Below, in pieces: positions 1-7,800 of a DNA stretch of 39,476 nt. Position numbers and translations under genes: made by a program. Numbering within the stretch: the first letter of the stretch is position 1; every line of letters starts with the position of its first letter. The stretch covers positions 1-39,476 of the forward strand of contig MERI01000040.1 in NCBI GenBank assembly GCA_001772005.1, read 5' to 3'. This stretch comes from Betaproteobacteria bacterium RIFCSPLOWO2_12_FULL_62_58 (lineage in GTDB: Bacteria > Pseudomonadota > Gammaproteobacteria > Burkholderiales > SG8-41). Under the pieces are notes generated by a model. The model had not been told where the DNA came from. It saw nothing but the letters and a program-made list of their open reading frames with translations, and did not search any database.

Positions 1-159
1 AATACCGACACCGTGGTGCGGCTCGATCCCAGGACCGACGAGATGCGCGTGGTGAAGCTGCCATCTTCGAACGTTGGCATCCGCAAGATGGTGACCGACG
101 CGAGCGGCAAGCTCTGGTACATGGGCTCGCATAACGGCCGGCTGGGCGTGGTGGAGTGA
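1..159 (+). CDS. C-terminal end of a beta-propeller (Vgb/streptogramin-lyase-like) protein, partial
   Basis: The frame is open from the first base and ends at a TGA at 157-159, giving 52 residues of a protein that starts outside the window. The residues read as one propeller blade: N-T-D-T-V-V-R-L-D-P, then a K-L-P step, then G-I-R-K-M-V-T-D-A-S-G-K-L-W-Y-M-G-S-H-N-G-R-L. The pattern D-x-x-G-x-x-W followed by a short loop and G-R-L-G is typical of virginiamycin B lyase-like and NHL-type six- or seven-bladed propellers. These proteins are usually exported and often of unknown substrate. The active-site part is not in the window, so only the fold can be argued. The next gene is convergent and ends 53 bases away. 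Confidence 0.6.
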   Translation, partial: NTDTVVRLDPRTDEMRVVKLPSSNVGIRKMVTDASGKLWYMGSHNGRLGVVE

Positions 160-212
160 ACCGCGGAAAACCCTTAAGAGCAATAGATGGATTTACAAGT
201 GTAATTCGTTGC

Positions 213-2438
213 TCACCACTGCGCGAGACGCTGGATCTCCTCGTCGCTGCGCCGCAGGTGATGGCCTTGCATGTTGCCGAGCGCAATCAGCAGCGACACC
301 GCCGCGTCCGGGCGTTCCCGCTGGAGACGCTCAAGGCCACGGCGATCGAGAACGAGCAGTTCGGTGGGCTGCACGACGATTGCATCGGCGGTGCGCGGCC
401 CGGGATCGATAAGAGTGATCTCGCCGAAAACCGTTCCCGGCCCGCAATTCGCAAGGCGTTTGTAGTGGTGCTGCGTCGTCTGCAGGCGCATGTCCACTTC
501 GCCGCGCACGACGATGTACATGTCGTCGCCCTGCTCGCCCGCCGCGAACAGCGTCCGCCCCGCTTCCACGGTGCGTGAACTCAATACAGAGCGCAGCGCC
601 GAGACCTGCTCGGTGGTCATCCCCCGGCAAAGATCGGTCGCAGCGAGCTCGACGCGGTCGTGGGCGGCGGCCGGCGGGCTGCCCAGCTCGGTAAGGAGCG
701 CGTTCTCGGCGTGCTCGAGCGCCTCATCCGAGCCGATGAGCGTGAGCACCCTGCGATTCCCCGTGCCCTTCTGGCTGACCCGTGACAATGCACGGCCTAC
801 GTCGGCGCCCAACCCGATGTGGTGATGCACCTCGCAGAACAGGAGCTGCCCGCCATGGGCGTGCAGGCGCGTTGCGATCTGGTGCAGGATCTTGATGCCG
901 GTGAGGTCGACCTGGCTCACGCGGCGCAGATGCAGAATGATCCATGCCGGCCGGTCCAGGTCCGGCAGCAGTTCCTCGAAGAGGCGGTCGGCCGTCGCGA
1001 AGAACAGATTGCCGCGCAGCTCGTAGATCACGATGCGGCCGCCATGCTGCTCGAGCAGGGCGCGCTCCTTTTCCGATCTCAGCCGGACCGAGTGCCGCTG
1101 CGCCCCTGTCGAGCGGCGGTGGATCACGGATGTCCTCGCCTGTTCCCGAATGAACAGGACGATCGCGATCACCACCCCGGCGCCCACGGCGGTCACGAGA
1201 TCGTAAGCCACCGTCACGATTGTCACCAGCAGCGCGACCAGAGCATCCGTCCGCGTGCGGCCGCTGCGCAGCCATTCAAAAACATCCGCCCCGATCATGC
1301 CGACCGCGACATAAATCACGATTCCGGCCAGAACGCTGATGGGCAGCAGCTTGCCGGCGGGCCCGAATAAAAGCACCAGCAGCAAGAATACAGCGCCGGC
1401 GGTGACACCCGCCCAACGCCGCGCCCCCGCGCTGACCGCGACCACCGTCGCACCGGTCGTTGCGGAACCGCCCATGCTCCCCAATAAACCCGTCAGCGTC
1501 TGGCCCACGCCCTGCGCGAGCAATTCGCGAAGCGCGTTGTGCCGGGTTTCGGTCGTAAGATCGGCGATGACCGAAGCGAGCATCGTATTGAGACTCGCCA
1601 GCATCGCCAGGGCGAGCGCCGCGGACACCACCGGCATCACCGGCAGTTGTGCGAGTCCCGCAATCGAAAGACCCGCAACGATCGAAGTCGGATCGGGCAA
1701 GACGCCGACCACCCACGCCACGGGTACCGGGTCTGTAGCCGTGCGCCCGAGAATGTGGAACACCAGTGTGCCACCTGCAAGTCCCGCGACCATCGGCGGT
1801 ACTGTTGACACCCACTTCGACGAAGCCGCGATCCAGAGATAAGTCGCTACAGCCGTTGCGAACGGAATCCAGCGCCACGCCTCCCAACTCGCTTCCAGCA
1901 GCGGGCCGAAGACCGGCTTGAGCTGCGACTGGATCATCAGAAGCGCCGCGCCCGTCGTAAAGCCGACGACGACCGGATAGGGAATGAGCTTGATGAGCCG
2001 CCCGCCGCCTGAAACCGCGATCGCCACCTGGAAGAGGCCGGCAAGGACCGTCGTCACCATCAGCGCCGCAAACAGCTTTTCGCCAGCCAGGCCTGCACTT
2101 TCGAAGGCGAGAACGGCGCCGGAGAACAGTACCAGGGCCGGGCCGGTTGGGGAACTGACGAGACCGATGGTGCCGCCAAAGAACCCGGAGACCAGGCTCA
2201 GGCAGGCGGCGCCTACGAGGCCCGCGAGCGCACCGCTTGCCGCGCTCATGCCCATCAACGAGAAGAGCACGACACCATAGGCCATTGCCTGGGGCAGGAC
2301 CACCATCGCCGCGGCCGCTCCGCCGGCCAGATCACCGACGCGGTAGCCCTGCAGCCTTGGCTGCGGCGCCGCCGTCACGCTCTCAGCGGTTTGCATAGAT
2401 CGTCGGACATGACGTTTTCCGGTAAATCCGCTCGTCAT
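213..2438 (-). CDS. SulP-family anion transporter with fused STAS and cyclic-nucleotide-binding domains
   Basis: 741 residues. Residues about 30-430 are strongly hydrophobic with about 10-12 membrane segments and the SulP features P-Q-A-M-A-Y-G near the first segment and S-S-P-T-G-P-A in the second. SulP proteins move sulfate, bicarbonate or carboxylates across the inner membrane. Residues about 460-570 form a STAS domain (G-N-L-F-F-A-T-A-D-R-L-F, then I-I-L-H-L-R-R-V-S-Q-V-D-L-T-G). Residues about 605-735 form a cNMP-binding domain (G-R-T-L-F-A-A-G-E-Q-G-D-D-M-Y-I-V, then G-T-V-F-G-E and R-T-A-D-A). The extra domain suggests transport is gated by a cyclic nucleotide, which fits the cyclase at 3381-4487; this is inference. 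An ATG at 2396 (M-Q-T-A-E) is an alternative start; neither start has a clear Shine-Dalgarno. The gene is divergent from the cNMP gene at 2601. Confidence 0.9.
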   Translation of the reverse strand: MTSGFTGKRHVRRSMQTAESVTAAPQPRLQGYRVGDLAGGAAAAMVVLPQAMAYGVVLFSLMGMSAASGALAGLVGAACLSLVSGFFGGTIGLVSSPTGPALVLFSGAVLAFESAGLAGEKLFAALMVTTVLAGLFQVAIAVSGGGRLIKLIPYPVVVGFTTGAALLMIQSQLKPVFGPLLEASWEAWRWIPFATAVATYLWIAASSKWVSTVPPMVAGLAGGTLVFHILGRTATDPVPVAWVVGVLPDPTSIVAGLSIAGLAQLPVMPVVSAALALAMLASLNTMLASVIADLTTETRHNALRELLAQGVGQTLTGLLGSMGGSATTGATVVAVSAGARRWAGVTAGAVFLLLVLLFGPAGKLLPISVLAGIVIYVAVGMIGADVFEWLRSGRTRTDALVALLVTIVTVAYDLVTAVGAGVVIAIVLFIREQARTSVIHRRSTGAQRHSVRLRSEKERALLEQHGGRIVIYELRGNLFFATADRLFEELLPDLDRPAWIILHLRRVSQVDLTGIKILHQIATRLHAHGGQLLFCEVHHHIGLGADVGRALSRVSQKGTGNRRVLTLIGSDEALEHAENALLTELGSPPAAAHDRVELAATDLCRGMTTEQVSALRSVLSSRTVEAGRTLFAAGEQGDDMYIVVRGEVDMRLQTTQHHYKRLANCGPGTVFGEITLIDPGPRTADAIVVQPTELLVLDRRGLERLQRERPDAAVSLLIALGNMQGHHLRRSDEEIQRLAQW

Positions 2439-2508
2439 TATGCTCGCACGCGGAAAACATGCCGGGCATTCCGTAAGCAGCGTGACATGGACCTCAGGCG
2501 CGGCGAGC

Positions 2509-2520
2509 GTGAATATTCAC
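2509..2520. promoter_or_regulatory. Perfect 12-bp palindrome, Crp/Fnr-type operator candidate
   Basis: GTGAATATTCAC is a perfect inverted repeat 80 bases upstream of the start at 2601. The identical 12-mer occurs at 27264-27275, upstream of the paralogous gene at 27392. The bases to its right are also similar at the two loci (both contain a CTG then a TTC-CAC stretch), so the whole promoter seems duplicated. The GTGA/TCAC half-sites are those read by Crp-like helices. Confidence 0.6.
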
Positions 2521-2600
2521 CGAATCGCTGCGCAGTTCGCACTTTCGCACCAGGGCTCGCACCCGTAGACTGGCTCGGGGCAGTAGAATTCCCATCTGTC

Positions 2601-3032
2601 ATGATCGGCAGGCGCAAAAGGCGAAGATCAACTAAAGAAATCGCGCGGGCCACCCAGGATTCTCCGGTTTCGCAGTGGCTGCTGCCCCACATGACCCGTC
2701 GGCCGTTCAAAGCGGGCGAAGTTCTTTTTCGCAAAGGAGATCTTGCGGACGAGATCGTTTACATCGCCAGCGGCGAGATCAGGCTCAAGGAGGCTGATCA
2801 ACTACTGGGACCCGGCGAATTGATCGGGGAGATAGGTCTCTTTTCCCTCGAAAAAACGCGCACGCAAACCGTGGTCTGCGAAACGGATGGGGAGCTGTAC
2901 CGCATGACCGGCGAGATGATCTACCGGCTCTACTACCAGAATCCAAAGCTCGGTTTCTATTTCATGCGTCTCGTCGTCAAGCGTTTGCTGAGGGACATCA
3001 GGCGAGGAACGCTCGCCCCTGAGGCCATTTGA
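2601..3032 (+). CDS. Small cyclic-nucleotide-binding protein, lacking the membrane domain of its paralogue
   Basis: 143 residues from the ATG at 2601. From about residue 12 it is nearly collinear with the protein at 27392-28018: both have K-E-I-A-R-A-T-Q-D-S-P-V-S-Q-W-L-L-P-H-M, then F-K-A-G-E-V-L-F-R-K-G, then G-P-G-E-L-I-G-E-I-G-L-F-S and T-R-T-Q-T. The last two form a phosphate-binding cassette with the Glu and Arg needed for cAMP-type ligands. There is no DNA-binding helix and no output domain. The paralogue carries about 75 membrane residues at its N-terminus that are absent here, so this copy is probably cytosolic or a truncated duplicate. The frame is open further upstream (TTG at 2391, ATG at 2490), but that extension overlaps the divergent transporter start and the palindrome, and resembles nothing. 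No strong ribosome-binding site is visible at 2601. Confidence 0.7.
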   Translation: MIGRRKRRRSTKEIARATQDSPVSQWLLPHMTRRPFKAGEVLFRKGDLADEIVYIASGEIRLKEADQLLGPGELIGEIGLFSLEKTRTQTVVCETDGELYRMTGEMIYRLYYQNPKLGFYFMRLVVKRLLRDIRRGTLAPEAI

Positions 3033-3072
3033 CGAAGATTGGATTCCCTCCCCTTCCAGCCCTCACTCCTGA

Positions 3073-3305
3073 CCTCTCTCCCAGAGGGAGAGAGGAAGCT
3101 TGAGCCTCCCTTCTCGTTTCCCTCACTCCCGCCTCTCTCCCGAGGGGAGAGAGGGGACTCGAGCCTCCCTTCTCCCCTCGGGAGAAGGGTCGGGGATGAG
3201 GGATGGAAGGGTCGGGGATGAGGGAACGGGAGGGTTAGGGTGGGGATGGGTTGCGGGCGTTGATATGAACCACCCCCATCCTATCCTTCCCCCTGAAGGG
3301 GAAGG
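3073..3305. repeat. Cluster of four G/C-rich hairpins between convergent genes
   Basis: Four near-perfect inverted repeats follow each other: 3073-3095 (10-bp arms CCTCTCTCCC, 3-base loop), 3132-3154 (the same arms, loop GAG), 3167-3189 (arms CCCTTCTCCC, loop CTC) and 3285-3305 (arms CCTTCCCC, 5-base loop). They fill most of the 348-base gap between the rightward gene ending at 3032 and the leftward gene ending at 3381. They belong to the CCCTCTCCC/GGGAGAGGG class of intergenic repeat also seen at 27192-27245 and 29748-29791. They may act as bidirectional transcription stops; no T-run follows. No gene is supported in the gap. Confidence 0.7.
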
Positions 3306-3380
3306 AACGTACTGGCCCGCGACTGTTATGACACGGTACGACAAGGCGGACAGAGCCGCCGGTCGGTGGGTCTAGACCCG

Positions 3381-4487
3381 CTACCTCAGCACAGACACGT
3401 TGAAGACCTGCACCGGGCGGCGAAATCCCTTGAGCACCAGCTCGCTCACCGGCTCGGCTTGCACGATGTCCTCGATACATCCCAGCACGCGTTGCGAAAT
3501 TAGAATCTGTCCCGCTTTGGCTTCAGCGCACAGCCGCGCCGCGAGATTGGTGACGTTGCCGATCGCGCCGTAGTCCTGGCGTCCCTCGAAGCCGATGGCG
3601 CCCAAGGTGGCGTAACCCTGCGCAATGCCGATCCCCATATGGAGGTCGTAGCCGCGCTTCTGCCAGCCGGTGTCGAGCACGGCAAAACGCTGCTGCATCT
3701 CGACCGCCATGCGCACCGCGTGCGCGGCGGGGTTGTCGAGTTCCACCGGGTCGTTGAAGAAGATCATGATGCCGTCGCCCGCGAAGCGCTCGAGCGTGCC
3801 CTGGTGCGCCATGATCAGTCGGCCCATCTCGGCGTGGTATTCGCGCAGCACCCCCATTACTTCCTCCGGGTCGGCGGTCTCGGTGAAGGCGGTGAAGCCG
3901 CGCAAATCCAGGAACACGACGGTAATTTCCCTGCGGTGACTGCGGAGCGGGTCGCCGGTGCCGCCCGCCAGAATCAGGTCGGCGACCTGCGGCGAGAAAA
4001 AGCGCTTCATCCGCGACAGCCGTTCGAGCTGCGCGACGCTCTCCGCAACCCGCCCTTCGAGCGTGCGGTTCCAGTCCGCGAGTTCCGCCTTCTGCCGCTG
4101 CATCTCGTCGTAGAACGACTTGACCCTGAGCAGCGATTTCACCCGCGCCAGCAGTTCCGCCTGATTGATCGGCTTGGAAAGGAAATCGTCAGCGCCTGCT
4201 TCGATGCCCTTCACGCGTTCGCTCGAGGGGTCGAGCGCTGTCACCATCACTACCGGCAGTACTTCCGTGACCGGATTGGCGCGGATCGCGCGACACACCT
4301 CGTAGCCGTTCAGGTCCGGCATCATGACGTCGAGCAGCACCAGATCGGGTTTTTCAGCGGCAACTTGCCGCAACGCCGCAGCGCCGCCATCCGCGGTGAC
4401 GACCGAATATCCCTTCACCGCAAGCAGATCGGCGAGCAGCTTGACGTTGTTGACGACGTCGTCGACGACCAGGATTTTCTGCGCCAT
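3381..4487 (-). CDS. Response regulator with class III adenylate/guanylate cyclase output domain
   Basis: 368 residues. Residues 1-125 are a receiver domain with the acidic pair D9-D10, phospho-acceptor D53 (L-L-D-V-M-M-P-D) and the conserved Lys in L-S-K-P-I-N. A coiled linker follows (about 130-165), then a class III cyclase domain (about 180-365). The two metal aspartates are visible in V-V-F-L-D-L-R-G-F and F-A-G-D-G-I-M-I-F-F, and the transition-state Asn and Arg in N-L-A-A-R-L. The substrate lysine position holds Arg (L-E-R-F-A-G-D) and the usual I-G-D is I-G-N, so choice of ATP or GTP cannot be inferred. The ATG directly follows the stop of the upstream regulator with no gap. Phosphorylation by the adjacent kinase probably controls cyclic nucleotide synthesis. 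Confidence 0.9.
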   Translation of the reverse strand: MAQKILVVDDVVNNVKLLADLLAVKGYSVVTADGGAAALRQVAAEKPDLVLLDVMMPDLNGYEVCRAIRANPVTEVLPVVMVTALDPSSERVKGIEAGADDFLSKPINQAELLARVKSLLRVKSFYDEMQRQKAELADWNRTLEGRVAESVAQLERLSRMKRFFSPQVADLILAGGTGDPLRSHRREITVVFLDLRGFTAFTETADPEEVMGVLREYHAEMGRLIMAHQGTLERFAGDGIMIFFNDPVELDNPAAHAVRMAVEMQQRFAVLDTGWQKRGYDLHMGIGIAQGYATLGAIGFEGRQDYGAIGNVTNLAARLCAEAKAGQILISQRVLGCIEDIVQAEPVSELVLKGFRRPVQVFNVSVLR

Positions 4488-4865
4488 CTAGTCCGCCTTC
4501 GGTTTACCGATGAATCGCTCAACCGTTTCCAGAAAGCCTTTGACGTTGATCGGCTTGGTCACGTAGGCGTCAAAACCCGAGGCAACGATCCTTTGCTGGT
4601 CGTCGGGCATGACGGACGCCGAAACCGCAACTACCGGTGTTTTCCGGGTCAGCGGGTCGGCCCGCAGCCTGCCGAGCGCGGTGATGCCGTCGATGTCGGG
4701 GAGCTGGATATCCATCAGAACGAGGTCCGGACGCTCCTCGCGAGCGAGCCGCAACCCTTCGGTCGCGGTCATCGCTTCCAGGGTCCGGTAGCCCTTGAAC
4801 TGCAGCACGTCGCGTACCAGCTTCAGGTTCTTCTCGTTGTCTTCCACGATCAAAATGAGGTTCAT
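4488..4865 (-). CDS. Single-domain (CheY-like) response regulator
   Basis: 125 residues from the ATG at 4865. The frame is open further upstream inside the kinase gene, but the receiver domain begins exactly here with M-N-L-I-L-I-V-E-D-N. E8-D9, D52 (L-V-L-M-D-I-Q-L-P-D), S82 and K104 (T-K-P-I-N) form a complete phosphorylation site. There is no output domain, so it should work as a phosphorelay shuttle or by protein contact. Its start overlaps the kinase stop as ATGA (4862-4865) and its own stop abuts the cyclase regulator start at 4487, so the three genes are translationally coupled. Confidence 0.92.
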   Translation of the reverse strand: MNLILIVEDNEKNLKLVRDVLQFKGYRTLEAMTATEGLRLAREERPDLVLMDIQLPDIDGITALGRLRADPLTRKTPVVAVSASVMPDDQQRIVASGFDAYVTKPINVKGFLETVERFIGKPKAD

Positions 4866-7800
4866 GTCGTCTCCAGCATTTTCTCCGGCAAGGTAAACGT
4901 GAACGTCGATCCCTTGCCGATCTCGCTCAGCAAGGTGATGCTCCCTCCATGCATCTCGACGAACTTCCTGGTGAGCGCAAGCCCGAGTCCCGTGCCTTCT
5001 GCCTTTTTCAGGTGGTCGCTGCCGACCTGGCGGAATTCCTCGAACACCTTTTCCCGGTCTTCCGGCGCGATGCCGACGCCGGTGTCGGCGACCGCGATCT
5101 CGATGCACCCGTTGGCGCGCCGCGCGCTCACGTCTATCCTGCCGCCCTGCGGCGTAAATTTGACCGCGTTGGACAGCAGGTTGACCAGGATCTGTTTGAC
5201 CTTGCGCTCGTCGGCCACCCAGTCGCAGAGGTCCGGCGCCACATTGAGCGACAGTGCGATGCCGTTGCGGCTGGCGCGCTCGCGTATCAGCGTCAACGCA
5301 TTGTCCATCGCCCCGGTCAGATCAAAGCGCGCCAGCTCCAGTTCCATGCGCCCAGCCTCGATCTTCGACAAATCGAGAATGTCGTTGATGAGCGAGAGCA
5401 GGTGCTGGCCGGAAGAATGGATATCCCGCAGGTATTCCTCCTGCTTCGGGTTGATTTCGCCGAACATGCGCTCGACCAGCACTTCCGAGAAGCCGATGAT
5501 GGCGTTCAGCGGCGTCCGCAACTCGTGCGACATGTTCGCCAGGAATTCCGACTTGTGCTTGTTGGCGACTTCGAGCTGGCGGCTCTTGTCCTGAATCTCG
5601 TTGAACAGCCGAACGTTCTCGATCGCGATCACCGCCTGGTCGGCGAAGGTCTTGACCAGCTCCACCTGCTTTGTGCTGAACGGGCGCATTTCATTGCGCC
5701 GAAGTGTGATCACGCCAAATGCCATCTCTTCTCGGACCAACGGGACTGCAAGGATGGTGCGATAGCCATAGCGCTGTTGATATTCGAGTGCCTCGCGGTA
5801 CTCTTCCTTCGGCAAGGCAGCAACATCCTCGATATGGACGATCGTGCGATCCATGATCGCCCGCCCGGTGATCAAGCCCCGGTTCAACGGCAAAATATGA
5901 GCATCCGGGGAAAACGGCACCTCGCCAAAGCCGGCGACATACTTGACGACGTTGCCATTGACGATAAAGAGGCGCGTGTCATACGCATCGCACAGCTGTG
6001 CGGCGCGCCGTGCGACCATATCCAGGACTGGCGTCACATCGGTCGGCGTAGTGCTGATGACCCGCAGGATTTCCGCCGTTGCAGTCTGCTGCTCCAGCGC
6101 TTCGGTAATTTCAGCGTTGCGCGCCTGCAGCTCCTTGAACAGCCCGACGTTGTGGATTGCAATTACAGCCTGATCTGCAAAGGTCTGGAGAAGCGCAATC
6201 TGCGAATCAGGGAACGGCCCCGCTTCCCTTCGGCACACGGCAACGGCTCCGATCACACGGCTCTCCCGCAGCAGCGGCACGGCCAGGGCGCTTCGATATT
6301 TCCCCTTCCGCGCCGTCGCATGGTCATACTCCGGATCCTGCTCGACATCCGGAATATGAATCACGGAGCCGGCGAGGATTGCGCGGGTTGAAATCAGGTT
6401 CCGTTGTGGACGGAAAGAATTGAAGTCCCGCTCCCAAAACTCCGCAATCTCAGGCTCGACATGGCTGTGGCCGACAAGCTGGCACAGTTCGCCGTCATAG
6501 CGCATGACCCACGCCCGCAGGCCTCCGCACAACCGCGCCGCGCTCTCGGCAATCGTATTGAACACGGGCTGGACATCTGTCGGCGAGCTGGAAATGACCC
6601 GCAGGATCTCACTGGTCGCCGTCTGCTGCTCGAGCGCCTCCGTGATTTCCGCGTTGCGCGTCTGGAGTTCTTTGAACAGCCGGACATTTTCTATCGCAAT
6701 CACGGCCTGGTCGGCGAAGGTTCTGAGGAGGTTGATCTGGCTTTCTGAGAAAGCCATGACCTCCCGCCGATACACGGTAATGACGCCAAACAGCTTGTCG
6801 CCCAGTAGGATCGGTACGCTGAGCGCGGTGCGCAGGCCTTCGTCGCGCAGGTGCTGAGGCAAGCGGAACGTGGGATCGTTCTGGAGATCGAGGATATGCA
6901 CGACCCGGCGTTCCAACGCCGCGCGGCTTGACGGACCGCGGTCTGGGGTTGGATACATCTTTGGTTGGGCCTTGTAATGTTCGGCGAGAACGGGCGAGGC
7001 GTTCTCGTAAGCGGCTATGGCAAGAGCGTCGTCATCGCACAGGAACAATATTCCGTGCTTTGCATCACAAAGCCGCTGCGCGCTTTTGAGTATCGTGCCG
7101 AAGACCGGATCCAGACTGTCCGGTGAACTGCTGATCACGCGCAGGATGTCGCTGGTCGCGGTTTGCTGCTCCAGCGCTTCCGTAATCTCCGCGTTGCGCG
7201 CCTGCAGCTCCTTGAACAGCCGCACGTTCTCGATTGCGATCACCGCCTGGTCGGCGAAGGTCTTGAGCAGCGCAATCTGTTTTTCACTAAACGGCTGGAC
7301 TTCGGCCCTGCGTATCAACAGCGCGCCGATCGGCGTTCCTTCGCGCAATAGTGGCGTCGCCAAGGTCGTTCTATGGCCATACCGGGCCGCAAGCAGCTTG
7401 CCATCCGGGAAATCGTCGCCGGCCGCAAGCAAATCCGGGACATGAATTGGGATGCCCTCGAGAATGGCACGGCCCGCGAGCGTCCCGCGGCTAATGGGTA
7501 ACGTTTCACTACGCTGCCGTATGGAGATCGTGCCATAGTGGGCGGCAAGGCGAAGCAAGTTACCCTCGATCAGCAGCACCGCCGCGTCTTCCGCATTGCA
7601 GACGCGACAGGCGTTTTCAGCTACCGCGTTCAGGACGGGCTGGATGTCAGTCGGCGACCCCGAGATGACGCGAAGAATTTCTGCCGTCGCGGTCTGCTGC
7701 TCGAGCGCTTCCGTGATTTCCGAGTTCTTTGTCTGCAGTTCCTTGAACAGGCGCACATTCTCGATCGCGATCACCGCCTGATCGGCGAAGGTCTTGAGCA

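Noticed and set aside
3039..3375. Small open frames in the hairpin cluster
   Set aside because: They consist of low-complexity repeat translation (Pro/Ser/Gly-rich) on both strands with no start signal.
3639..5594. Long rightward open frame opposite the kinase and cyclase genes
   Set aside because: It is antisense to three clear signalling genes with complete domains; GC-rich codon bias leaves the opposite frame open, and the translation resembles no protein.
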